Below are positions 1 through 7,455 of a DNA stretch of 64,000 nt, in pieces. The notes below the pieces were generated by a model. The model saw only the letters and a program-made list of their open reading frames with translations. It was not told where the DNA came from and did no database searches. Origin of the DNA: Pedobacter nutrimenti (GTDB lineage: Bacteria > Bacteroidota > Bacteroidia > Sphingobacteriales > Sphingobacteriaceae). Position 1 is the stretch's first letter. Every line of letters begins with the position of its first letter. Made by a program: the position numbers and the translations under genes. Location: assembly GCF_003208655.1 (NCBI RefSeq), contig NZ_QKLU01000002.1:718640-782639 (forward strand), in the 5' to 3' direction.

Positions 1-504
1 CTTCATTTCTGGGTAACTTTTGTATGTGCTTACCTGGTATTTTTCCCGCTGCACTTTTTAGGTCTGGACGGTGTACCACGTCGTTACTATGCATTTACTG
101 AATTTGAATTTATGCAAAAATGGGTTACAGTAAACGTTTTTGTTACCTGGGCAGCAATCGTTGCAGCTTTAGCACAAGTGGCTTTCCTGTTTAACTTTTT
201 CTATTCTATTTTTAAAGGTAAAAAAGCACCACAAAACCCTTGGGAATCCAATACATTGGAGTGGACTACACCTGTGGAACACCTGCATGGAAACTGGCCT
301 GGTGAAATTCCAACAGTGTACCGTTGGCCATATGATTACAGCAAACCTGGTGCTGAAGAAGATTTCATCCCTCAGACAGTGCCTTTCTCTAAAACAATGA
401 GTTCTAATATGCCGCACGATTTCGAAGGAAATGCGGAATCTGAACGCATTCAGAACGAATGGAATTTAAAGCAGCAAAAATTAGAAGACGCTAAGCAAGA
501 CTAA
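1..504 (+). CDS. ctaD: Cytochrome c oxidase subunit I, C-terminal fragment (5' end outside window)
   Basis: The frame is open from base 1, so this is the last 167 residues of a gene that begins upstream. The visible start reads through a transmembrane helix into HFLGLDGVPRRYY, the conserved loop before the last helix of heme-copper oxidase subunit I (usually HFLGLxGMPRRY). One more hydrophobic helix and a long hydrophilic tail follow, as in Bacteroidota caa3-type oxidases. The protein would be the inner-membrane catalytic subunit that reduces O2. It is followed by a strong terminator and then by heme A synthesis and the other oxidase subunits. The first in-frame ATG (112) is internal and is not the gene start. 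Confidence 0.95.
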   Translation, partial: LHFWVTFVCAYLVFFPLHFLGLDGVPRRYYAFTEFEFMQKWVTVNVFVTWAAIVAALAQVAFLFNFFYSIFKGKKAPQNPWESNTLEWTTPVEHLHGNWPGEIPTVYRWPYDYSKPGAEEDFIPQTVPFSKTMSSNMPHDFEGNAESERIQNEWNLKQQKLEDAKQD

Positions 505-525
505 AATCAGTCTTAAATTATACTA

Positions 526-572
526 AGGGGTATCTGCAGTGAGTAAATACTTACAACAGATACCCTTTTTTT
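526..572 (+). terminator. Rho-independent terminator after oxidase subunit I
   Basis: A 9-bp perfect stem, GGGTATCTG (528-536) with CAGATACCC (557-565), encloses a further small stem (GTgAGTA/TACTtAC) and is followed by seven T. It lies between the subunit I stop and ctaA, so the heme A genes may be transcribed separately or by read-through. Confidence 0.9.
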
Positions 573-584
573 AAATAGAATTCA

Positions 585-1643
585 ATGATTCCAACTTCCG
601 AAGCAAGATTCATCAGACTTAATTTAATCACAGTAATTGTAACATTATTGCTGATTCTGGCTGGTGGTATCGTGCGCAGTACCGGATCAGGAATGGGCTG
701 TCCGGACTGGCCTAAATGTTTCGACCAATATGTGCCCCCGACTTCTGTCGATCAGCTTCCAGCCAATTATAAAGAGAAGTATGTTGCAAAAAGGGTTCAA
801 AAGAATGAGCGTTTTGCAAAGACACTGGATAAATTGGGCAGAAAGGACCTGGCCGACAGCATCAGGCATGATGTTTCTATATTACAACCAGAGACGTTTA
901 ACGCAGCAAACACCTGGACGGAATATATAAACCGTTTAATGGGTGCCTTAACAGGTTTTCTTTTGATTGGGCTGGCTATTCTGGCCTGGACATTCAGAAA
1001 AAAAGCAAGCAGATTGTTCTGGTTAAGTATACTGAATTTAGTCGTCGTGGTTTTTCAGGCCTGGCTTGGCTCTATTGTGGTTTCCACGAATTTACTTCAA
1101 TGGGTGGTTACGGTACATATGCTCCTGGCCTTGGTGATGCTGGCTATTTTAGTGTATACCTATAATTATGCGAAGCAATTGCACCAGGAGGAAATGACCA
1201 TCATTTCAAAAACTGCGGGTTTGAAGTTGCTTATTCTGGCAGCGGTTGTGGTGAGTATTATTCAAATTGTGGTTGGAACAGAGGTGCGGGAAGCAGTAGA
1301 CATGATCTCTAAAAAACTTTTGTATAATGACAGGGCAAGCTGGGTGGAAAGGGTTGGTGCAATTTTCTCTTACCACCGGGACCTGGCCATCCTGGTCGCG
1401 GTATTGAACGTGTTTATTTACAAAATCGTAATGGACAAGTTCGGAGGGAAGGCGACTGAACTCCGGGTCGGTAATTCAATTGTAATTGTTTTAATTGTCC
1501 AGGTATTAAGCGGTATTTTATTGTCTAACTTTGCCCTCCCGCCTTATGCACAGGCGATACATATATTGTTCTCAACAACCTTGTTTACCCTTCAGTTTTA
1601 TCTTTATCTGCTGGTGTACAGGACAAATACATATAAACAGTAA
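585..1643 (+). CDS. ctaA: Heme A synthase CtaA/COX15
   Basis: This 352-residue inner-membrane protein has about eight hydrophobic segments. Near the N-terminus is the family signature STGSGMGCPDWPKCF (about residues 33-47), followed by a periplasmic loop and the helix INRLMGALTG. Histidines expected to bind heme are seen in VHMLLAL, SYHRDLAIL and AIHILFS. The family oxidises the heme O methyl group to a formyl group to make heme A for the oxidase. It is followed after 14 bp by ctaB, which makes its substrate. The start is an ATG 13 bp after the upstream T-tract. Confidence 0.95.
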   Translation: MIPTSEARFIRLNLITVIVTLLLILAGGIVRSTGSGMGCPDWPKCFDQYVPPTSVDQLPANYKEKYVAKRVQKNERFAKTLDKLGRKDLADSIRHDVSILQPETFNAANTWTEYINRLMGALTGFLLIGLAILAWTFRKKASRLFWLSILNLVVVVFQAWLGSIVVSTNLLQWVVTVHMLLALVMLAILVYTYNYAKQLHQEEMTIISKTAGLKLLILAAVVVSIIQIVVGTEVREAVDMISKKLLYNDRASWVERVGAIFSYHRDLAILVAVLNVFIYKIVMDKFGGKATELRVGNSIVIVLIVQVLSGILLSNFALPPYAQAIHILFSTTLFTLQFYLYLLVYRTNTYKQ

Positions 1644-1657
1644 TTAAACTATATACA

Positions 1658-2560
1658 TTGAAACAGTTTTTATCCGATTTCTCAAAATTAATTAAGTTCA
1701 GGCTAACCTTTCTGGTGGTGTTCTCGGCTTCTATTACTTTTTTGATGGGATCAAAAATGCAGGTGTACCGCGGAAGTATTCCGGGAATAGACTGGATGAA
1801 CTGGCTGATCCTGATTGCCGGTGGTTTTTTTGTAACGGGTGCTGCAAATTGTTTTAATGAGATTATTGAAAAAGATCTGGATAAGTTAATGACCAGGACT
1901 AAAGACCGTCCTATGCCTGCAGGTAGAATGACCACAGGACAGGGACTGGTTTCAGGTTTGGTTATGGGGATGCTCGGCACCTGGTTATTGGGTAAATTGA
2001 ACCTGGAAACCGGAATATTGTCGGTGTTTTCAATTTTATTATATGCCTTTGCTTATACCCCTTTGAAAAGAAAATCCCCAATTGCGGTTTTTGTAGGTGC
2101 CATACCAGGTGCATTGCCTCCATTAATCGGGTATTTGGCTGCATTGGGCCATACGACTACTTTTTTTGCCGCTGACTATGAGATTGCAGTCATTTTATTT
2201 TTAGTCCAATTTGTTTGGCAGTTTCCTCATTTCTGGTCTATCGCCTGGGTTTTAGACGATGATTATAAAAAAGCGGGTTTCCGTTTGCTGCCAACCACCC
2301 AAAGGGACAAGACCAGCGCGCTGATTACTTTTCTGAGTACAGTCGTTTTAATACCGGTAAGTTTACTGCCGACCTTTTATGGCTTTGGCGGTTATTATAT
2401 AGCAGGAGTTTCTTTAATTGCGGGTTTGGTTTTTGCCTGGTTAGCTTTTAAACTGTTGCTCAACAGGGATCTGGCCAGTGCACGTAAGGTAATGTTTTGT
2501 TCATTCTTTTACCTGCCTTTGGTACAGCTTGTTTTATTGTTCGATTTTTTAACTAAATAA
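1658..2560 (+). CDS. ctaB: Protoheme IX farnesyltransferase (heme O synthase) CtaB
   Basis: A 300-residue polytopic membrane prenyltransferase. The first aspartate-rich prenyl-diphosphate motif is seen as NCFNEIIEKDLDKLMTRTKDRP (about residues 66-87, split by position), and a second conserved loop is DDDYKKAGFRLLP. The protein transfers farnesyl to heme B to give heme O. The start appears to be TTG at 1658; no closer ATG fits the conserved N-terminus. It lies 14 bp after ctaA and 8 bp before the first subunit III gene, consistent with one operon. Confidence 0.94.
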   Translation: MKQFLSDFSKLIKFRLTFLVVFSASITFLMGSKMQVYRGSIPGIDWMNWLILIAGGFFVTGAANCFNEIIEKDLDKLMTRTKDRPMPAGRMTTGQGLVSGLVMGMLGTWLLGKLNLETGILSVFSILLYAFAYTPLKRKSPIAVFVGAIPGALPPLIGYLAALGHTTTFFAADYEIAVILFLVQFVWQFPHFWSIAWVLDDDYKKAGFRLLPTTQRDKTSALITFLSTVVLIPVSLLPTFYGFGGYYIAGVSLIAGLVFAWLAFKLLLNRDLASARKVMFCSFFYLPLVQLVLLFDFLTK

Positions 2561-2568
2561 TTATTCAA

Positions 2569-3147
2569 ATGGTTCATACCTTAAAGGAAGAAGATTTAAA
2601 TACAGGTACCCGGGCAAAGAAATTTATTGTCTGGTTATTTGTGGTGTCTTCTACGATTATGTTTGGCGGCTGGACAAGTTATTATATTGTTTTTGCAGCG
2701 TCTAAGGGAAAAGGACACGGATTGGTTCTGCCAGATGTGTTTATGTACAGCACAGCTGTATTGATCTGCAGCAGCATTTGTCTTTTCCTTGCTTCCAGGG
2801 CACTTAGAAACGGGGACCAGATAAAGCAAAAAGCCTTTTTAGGACTAACGTTATTGCTTGGATTGACTTTTGGTTACCTTCAGTTTGATGCCTGGTCCAG
2901 TTTATACCATAGCGGGGCTGTACTGGTTAATAATAATGCGGCAATTTCTTTAATCTATGTGGTTTCAGGAATGCACCTGTTGCACATTTTAGCAGGACTT
3001 TGCCTGATTGGATATACCTTTTATGGGGCAAGTTCCAATGTGTCTGAAGACAGACAGCGTTTCAGGATGGAAGTGTCCTCAATATTTTGGCATTTTATAG
3101 ATATATTATGGATATATCTGTATGTTTTTTTACTTTTGAACAGTTAG
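2569..3147 (+). CDS. Cytochrome c oxidase subunit III-like protein (short paralogue)
   Basis: A 192-residue protein with five apparent transmembrane helices that ends in the subunit III signature IFWHFIDILWIYLYVFLL. It is one of two consecutive subunit III family genes; the next (3178-3900) is longer and ends with a similar WHFVDLVWVFVF motif. The pair is common in Bacteroidota oxidase operons. Subunit III is an accessory membrane subunit of the caa3/aa3 oxidase and stabilises the catalytic core. The exact division of labour between the two paralogues cannot be read from the sequence. Confidence 0.9.
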   Translation: MVHTLKEEDLNTGTRAKKFIVWLFVVSSTIMFGGWTSYYIVFAASKGKGHGLVLPDVFMYSTAVLICSSICLFLASRALRNGDQIKQKAFLGLTLLLGLTFGYLQFDAWSSLYHSGAVLVNNNAAISLIYVVSGMHLLHILAGLCLIGYTFYGASSNVSEDRQRFRMEVSSIFWHFIDILWIYLYVFLLLNS

Positions 3148-3177
3148 ACTTTTTAACAAACTATTACAATTTTTAAA

Positions 3178-3900
3178 ATGGATTCATTATCACAATTAGA
3201 TCAGGTAAAAACTACTGCGTGGAGCGGCGGCCGTTCACCATGGTCCGTAGAGTATGGAAAAATAATGATGTGGTTTTTCTTGCTATCAGATGCATTTACA
3301 TTCTCCTCATTATTGGTATACTATGGTGCACAGCGTTTTACTAAATTTGCATGGCCTGATCCTGATTTGGTGTTTCAGTCTATACCAGGTATCAAAGACA
3401 GCGGTGCTCCCCTTGTTTTCGTAGGTTTAATGACCTTTATCCTGATTATGAGTTCTGTAACCATGGTTTTAGCCGTAGAAGCAGGGCACAGAAGAGCAAA
3501 AAAAGAAGTTATTGGCTGGATGATTGCAACCATTATCGGTGGGTTTATGTTTTTGGGTTGCCAAGCTTTGGAGTGGAGCCATTTGCACCATGAAGGTTTC
3601 TGGTGGGGAACAATTCCTGGAATTGAAGAACTGAAGCACTTTTTTGATCCTTCGGTAACCAATGAAGCGGCGATGAAAGTTTCAGGACAACAGTTTGCAA
3701 ACCTATTTTTTACCATTACAGGTTTCCATGGTTTCCACGTATTTTCAGGAGTTCTGATCAACTGTATTATTCTTGGTATGACCATTAACGGTACTTTTGA
3801 ACGTCGTGGACATTATTTGATGATTGAAAAGGTTGGTTTATACTGGCACTTTGTAGATTTAGTTTGGGTATTTGTATTTACCTTCTTTTATTTAGTTTAA
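3178..3900 (+). CDS. ctaE: Cytochrome c oxidase subunit III
   Basis: A 240-residue, multi-helix membrane protein. Recognisable elements are the N-terminal helix MMWFFLLSDAFTFSSLL, the central CQALEWSHLHHEGFWWG loop, FHGFHVFSGVLI and the C-terminal YWHFVDLVWVFVFTFFYLV. Subunit III family members pack against subunit I and help keep the O2/proton pathway functional. It lies 30 bp after the short subunit III paralogue and 18 bp before subunit IV, in the same operon. Confidence 0.93.
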   Translation: MDSLSQLDQVKTTAWSGGRSPWSVEYGKIMMWFFLLSDAFTFSSLLVYYGAQRFTKFAWPDPDLVFQSIPGIKDSGAPLVFVGLMTFILIMSSVTMVLAVEAGHRRAKKEVIGWMIATIIGGFMFLGCQALEWSHLHHEGFWWGTIPGIEELKHFFDPSVTNEAAMKVSGQQFANLFFTITGFHGFHVFSGVLINCIILGMTINGTFERRGHYLMIEKVGLYWHFVDLVWVFVFTFFYLV

Positions 3901-3918
3901 CCCTTTTATAACAGAATT

Positions 3919-4275
3919 ATGTCAGAACATCATACACATACAGAAGAGCACGGACATGGCGAACATGCCGCTCTTGACAAGAAAAAAATATGGCAGGTAT
4001 TTGGTATCCTGCTGGTCATTACAGTCATTGAATTTATCATTGCATTGGTGATTATTCCAAAAGGCTTAATGTCTCAGCATGTAGGTAACTTCGTGTACAT
4101 TGCATTGACCTTATTAAAAGCATTTTATATCGTTGCTTATTTTATGCACCTGAAGTACGAAAAACTGGGTTTGCAGCTTTGTTTAACGGTGACATTTGTT
4201 TTTATCCTTTATTTTATAACCTTAATGCTGATTGAAGGCGGTTACCTGCACTTGCATATGTCGGCTGCTGTTTAA
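3919..4275 (+). CDS. Cytochrome c oxidase subunit IV (prokaryotic caa3 type)
   Basis: A 118-residue protein with a histidine-rich hydrophilic N-terminus (HHTHTEEHGHGEH, residues 4-16) followed by three hydrophobic helices, including KAFYIVAYFMHLKYE, typical of the prokaryotic subunit IV family (COX4_pro). It is a small accessory subunit in the inner membrane. The stop codon is one base from the ATG of the SCO1-like gene, so the two are probably translationally coupled. The histidine tail could bind metal, but that is only suggested by composition. Confidence 0.9.
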   Translation: MSEHHTHTEEHGHGEHAALDKKKIWQVFGILLVITVIEFIIALVIIPKGLMSQHVGNFVYIALTLLKAFYIVAYFMHLKYEKLGLQLCLTVTFVFILYFITLMLIEGGYLHLHMSAAV

Positions 4276-4276
4276 C

Positions 4277-4981
4277 ATGAAGGGAACTTCAATAAAAAAA
4301 ATCTTAATCCTGGTCACCATTTTAGCGGTACCAGGATTTTTATATTATTTGCTAACCGAAAAGGGAAAAAACAGGTACAAACCACTTCCTTATTTTGGTC
4401 CAAAAGCGGTTGCTTCTACATTTCATTCTGTGAGGGGTAAACAGATCCCGGATACGGTTTATCATGAAATTGCCGATTTTAAACTGATCAATCAAAATTC
4501 TGATACCCTGAACTGGAAAAGCTTTGAGAACAAAATTCTGATCCTGAACTTGTTTTACAGTAATGATAACCCGGGAACAAAACTTGCAAATAAGGTGATC
4601 AAGGATTTCGAAAAGCAATATGGCAAGAATACGGTCATTCGCTTTGTGAGCGTTAGTATTGACCCTAAAAGAGATCGGCCGGAAGTATTGTCAAAATATG
4701 CTGCCCAACTTAACGCAAAGGCTGGAAAATGGGACCTGTTGACTGGTGACAGCACGCAGGTTTATAACCTGGCCAACAAACAGCTGCTTGTAGATGCCTT
4801 ACAGAAAACAGACAATGGAAAAACGGGTTTTATTTACAATAACCTATTTTTGCTCATTGATCCCCAGCATCACATCAGGGGCTACTATGAGGCGGCTAAT
4901 CAGGAAGCTTTGGCTAAACTGGATGATGAGATTAAAGTCCTGATTGTGGAAGAACTGCGTAACAATAAAGACGGAAGATAA
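4277..4981 (+). CDS. SCO1/SenC-family protein lacking the copper-binding cysteines
   Basis: A 234-residue protein with one N-terminal membrane anchor (residues 7-26) and a thioredoxin-like domain matching the SCO1/SenC family (VSVSIDPKRDRPEVLSKYA is a typical SCO segment). SCO proteins normally insert copper into the CuA site of oxidase subunit II through a CxxxC motif and a distal histidine. Here the CxxxC site reads FYSNDNPG (93-100), the histidine region reads FIYNN (185-189), and the whole protein contains no cysteine. Position in the oxidase operon supports a role in assembly, but copper transfer by the usual ligands is not possible. ATG 4277 is preferred over an in-frame start 45 bp upstream inside subunit IV. 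Confidence 0.85.
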   Translation: MKGTSIKKILILVTILAVPGFLYYLLTEKGKNRYKPLPYFGPKAVASTFHSVRGKQIPDTVYHEIADFKLINQNSDTLNWKSFENKILILNLFYSNDNPGTKLANKVIKDFEKQYGKNTVIRFVSVSIDPKRDRPEVLSKYAAQLNAKAGKWDLLTGDSTQVYNLANKQLLVDALQKTDNGKTGFIYNNLFLLIDPQHHIRGYYEAANQEALAKLDDEIKVLIVEELRNNKDGR

Positions 4982-4993
4982 CAGAATAGACAA

Positions 4994-5572
4994 ATGGCTA
5001 TGAATATTAATGATAAATTCTTTTTAAGATTAATCTGGGTGGTAACTGTAGTGGTATTGGCGGTGGTGGTTGCACTTAAACTGCTTCCTCCTCCTCAGCC
5101 CAAACCATCATTTATTTATTTGCTTCCTCATATTATTGGGGGAATTAATGCGACCTGTTCTGTTTTGCTGGTCTTATCATTGATTTTTATCAAAAACAAG
5201 AATATACAGGCACACAAAGTAACCAATGTGATTACTTTTATTCTTTCTGCCCTTTTCCTGGTCTTTTATATTCTTTTTCATTTATATGAAAAGGATACCA
5301 AATTTGGAGACATCGACCATGATGGTGTTTTATCAGCAGCAGAAATTGCAGCCGTTGGTCTGAACCGGTATATCTATTATTTTATTTTACTCACCCACAT
5401 TCTGCTGGCAATTGTGGTATTGCCGCTGATCCTGATCAGCTTTCTCAGGGGCTTCAGTATGCAAATTGAAAGGCACCGGAAAATCGTCAGATGGGCTTAC
5501 CCGGTATGGCTCTATGTAGCGGTCACAGGAGTCATTGTGTATGTAATGATTTCTCCTTATTACAATTTTTAA
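4994..5572 (+). CDS. DUF420 family membrane protein
   Basis: A 192-residue membrane protein with about five hydrophobic helices. Conserved histidines sit in LLPHIIGGINATCS, FILFHLYEKD and ILLTHILLAIVVLPLIL. DUF420 proteins (CtaM-like in Firmicutes) are found next to cytochrome oxidase genes and have been linked to oxidase assembly; the precise activity here is inferred from context only. It follows the SCO1-like gene by 12 bp and is the last gene of the operon. An alternative start is the ATG at 5000. Confidence 0.85.
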   Translation: MAMNINDKFFLRLIWVVTVVVLAVVVALKLLPPPQPKPSFIYLLPHIIGGINATCSVLLVLSLIFIKNKNIQAHKVTNVITFILSALFLVFYILFHLYEKDTKFGDIDHDGVLSAAEIAAVGLNRYIYYFILLTHILLAIVVLPLILISFLRGFSMQIERHRKIVRWAYPVWLYVAVTGVIVYVMISPYYNF

Positions 5573-5617
5573 AATTTGCTATAGTTGCTGGAATCTTCGT
5601 GTGAAAATTGATTTTCT

Positions 5618-5631
5618 TGGATTATAATCCA
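5618..5631. repeat. 14-bp perfect palindrome upstream of the ECF sigma gene
   Basis: TGGATTATAATCCA is a perfect palindrome about 90 bp before the sigma factor start. It is flanked on both sides by ATTGATT. It has no T-tract, so it looks more like a regulator site than a terminator. No binding protein can be named. Confidence 0.4.
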
Positions 5632-5717
5632 GTAAATTGATTCTTAAATGTTATTTTAGGGTTTAGAAGCAAATTTTGCTTCAGCTAATAAACTTTATAA
5701 GGACCCGGTGGATTTTC

Positions 5718-6335
5718 ATGCAACTGAATGAATTAGATCTTATCTCAACAGGAAAGGATCTGCTCGAATTGATTGAGCAGGAAGGCAAAGAAGCTTTCAC
5801 TGCTTTTTATTCAGAAAATTTTCAAAAACTAATACTGGTATCAGACCGGTATGTGAAAAACATACATGCCGCCGAAGAAATTGTACAGGACATGTTTTTG
5901 AAGATCTGGGAAGAAAGGGAAATTCTGAACAATGTGAATGCGATAAAACCCTATTTATACAGGAGTGTTGTCAATTCCTCGATCAATTTTGTAAACCGGC
6001 AGCGCTCTATTGTAAAACATCATTTAAAAATAGCAGAACACCTGACCAATGACGATATCGAGGTACTGGATGAACAGAATGAGTTACTGGTACTTTTATA
6101 CAATGAGATTGAATTACTTCCCGAAAAATGTCAGCAGGTATTTAAACTGAGCAGATTGGAAGGCTTAAAATATAGGGATATTGCTATCCAATTGGGCATA
6201 TCCGAAAAAACTGTGGAAAATCACATGAGCAATGCGCTCAGACACCTCCGGGCCCGGGTTTTATATAGTGTCCAAAACAATAATTCTGCTACCAAGGCAA
6301 AATATTTTTCTCTTCTTAGTTTATTTTTATACTAG
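5718..6335 (+). CDS. ECF (sigma-70 family) RNA polymerase sigma factor
   Basis: A 205-residue protein with sigma region 2 (AFTAFYSENFQKLILVSDRY ... AAEEIVQDMFLKIWE) and sigma region 4 HTH (YRDIAIQLGISEKTVENHMS). It belongs to the Bacteroidota RpoE-like group that pairs with FecR anti-sigma factors and SusC receptors. The ATG at 5718 is preferred because the upstream 14 residues are not conserved-looking. The FecR-type gene follows after a small terminator-like hairpin, and then SusC/SusD, so it probably activates transcription of the import locus when the receptor signals. Confidence 0.92.
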   Translation: MQLNELDLISTGKDLLELIEQEGKEAFTAFYSENFQKLILVSDRYVKNIHAAEEIVQDMFLKIWEEREILNNVNAIKPYLYRSVVNSSINFVNRQRSIVKHHLKIAEHLTNDDIEVLDEQNELLVLLYNEIELLPEKCQQVFKLSRLEGLKYRDIAIQLGISEKTVENHMSNALRHLRARVLYSVQNNNSATKAKYFSLLSLFLY

Positions 6336-6341
6336 TTCTAT

Positions 6342-6368
6342 AGTATTTAAAAGAAATACTTTTTTTTT
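6342..6368 (+). terminator. Terminator-like hairpin between sigma factor and anti-sigma factor
   Basis: AGTATTT (6342-6348) and AAATACT (6354-6360) form a 7-bp stem with a 5-nt loop, followed by eight T. A second small hairpin (GGGTT/AACCC, near 6384-6397) follows. This would separate transcription of the sigma gene from the FecR/SusC/SusD operon. Confidence 0.7.
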
Positions 6369-6451
6369 CAAAAAATGACTAGGGGTTTTTGAACCCTTAT
6401 TTGTCATCCCCTTGAACCAACCAACCAAAACCAACATTTAAACTAAACCAA

Positions 6452-7420
6452 TTGCAAGAAAACCTAGCTTTTCAGAATATAATTCTGTGCCATTTTAACG
6501 AGCCCGAAAATGAGGATCTGGCCCTCAAAGTTAATGAACTGAGAAATCTGTCTGCCGAAAACGAAGCCTATTTTCAGGAACTGAAGCGCATATGGGATGC
6601 TGCTCCTGAAACCGGAAAACTTTCCGGTGTAGATTACCAGGCTTCTGTAAAGAATTTCAAACTTAAATTAGGAAAACCGGCTGGTGGTAAATCGAAAAAC
6701 GCCCTGCTGTGGATCCGCAATATCGCTGCAATTTTAGTCCTGTTGTGTGCAGGCTTGTGGGTTTATAACGAGAAATTTTCGGTAAAATACCTTGTTAAAA
6801 ATACAGATCAGAAGATCGACTCTGTTTTTTTGGCTGACGGGACAAAAATAATGCTGGCAGAAAATACCTCTGTCCGGTACCCGGATCATTTTAAGGGCAG
6901 CACCAGGGAAATCAGTTTACTAAAGGGGCAGGCCTTCTTTAAAGTTCACAGAGATCCGGCCCATCCTTTCCAAATTGGAATAGGACAATCTAAAGTCCGT
7001 GTTTTGGGAACTTCGTTTAACATTAAATATTCTGCCACCAATATAGATGTTTCAGTTGCAACAGGTAAAGTTAGTTTTTTACCTAACCGCATCAGTGAAC
7101 CGTCTATTTTAAGCGCTGGTCATGCCATTTCCTATAATCTTAAAGAAAATCGCATTCAGGCCCTAGATGGAACAAACGCGAATTCCTGGATGACCAAAGA
7201 ACTTCGTTTTGTGGATATGCCCCTGAATGAAGTATGCAAACAACTGGAAGATTATTACCATATAAAATTTGTACTGTTTGACAAGTACAATGCAGCTAAA
7301 AAATTCAACGCCAATTTTAACAACAGTAACCTTGATGAAGTACTTGCTGTATTAAAAGTAACCTACAAGATAAAAATAGACAGAAGTGATGCACTGATTG
7401 TCTTAAAGATTGTAAAATAA
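6452..7420 (+). CDS. FecR-family anti-sigma factor
   Basis: A 322-residue inner-membrane protein. The N-terminal cytoplasmic part (about 1-85) should bind the sigma factor, one transmembrane helix lies near residues 88-106, and the periplasmic FecR domain includes LADGTKIMLAENTSVRYP and VRVLGTSFNIKY. The C-terminal part matches the DUF4974/STN-like domain (LNEVCKQLEDYYHIKF ... LDEVLAVLKVTYKIKI). It would relay occupancy of the SusC receptor to the ECF sigma factor. The start is taken as TTG 6452, since no suitable ATG lies near. It is 35 bp upstream of SusC. Confidence 0.9.
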   Translation: MQENLAFQNIILCHFNEPENEDLALKVNELRNLSAENEAYFQELKRIWDAAPETGKLSGVDYQASVKNFKLKLGKPAGGKSKNALLWIRNIAAILVLLCAGLWVYNEKFSVKYLVKNTDQKIDSVFLADGTKIMLAENTSVRYPDHFKGSTREISLLKGQAFFKVHRDPAHPFQIGIGQSKVRVLGTSFNIKYSATNIDVSVATGKVSFLPNRISEPSILSAGHAISYNLKENRIQALDGTNANSWMTKELRFVDMPLNEVCKQLEDYYHIKFVLFDKYNAAKKFNANFNNSNLDEVLAVLKVTYKIKIDRSDALIVLKIVK

Positions 7421-7455
7421 ATCAACAATAAACCAAACCAACTTAATTACTAATT

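Noticed and set aside
3375..3785. Minus-strand open frame inside subunit III
   Set aside because: It is antisense to a well conserved oxidase gene and carries no known motif.
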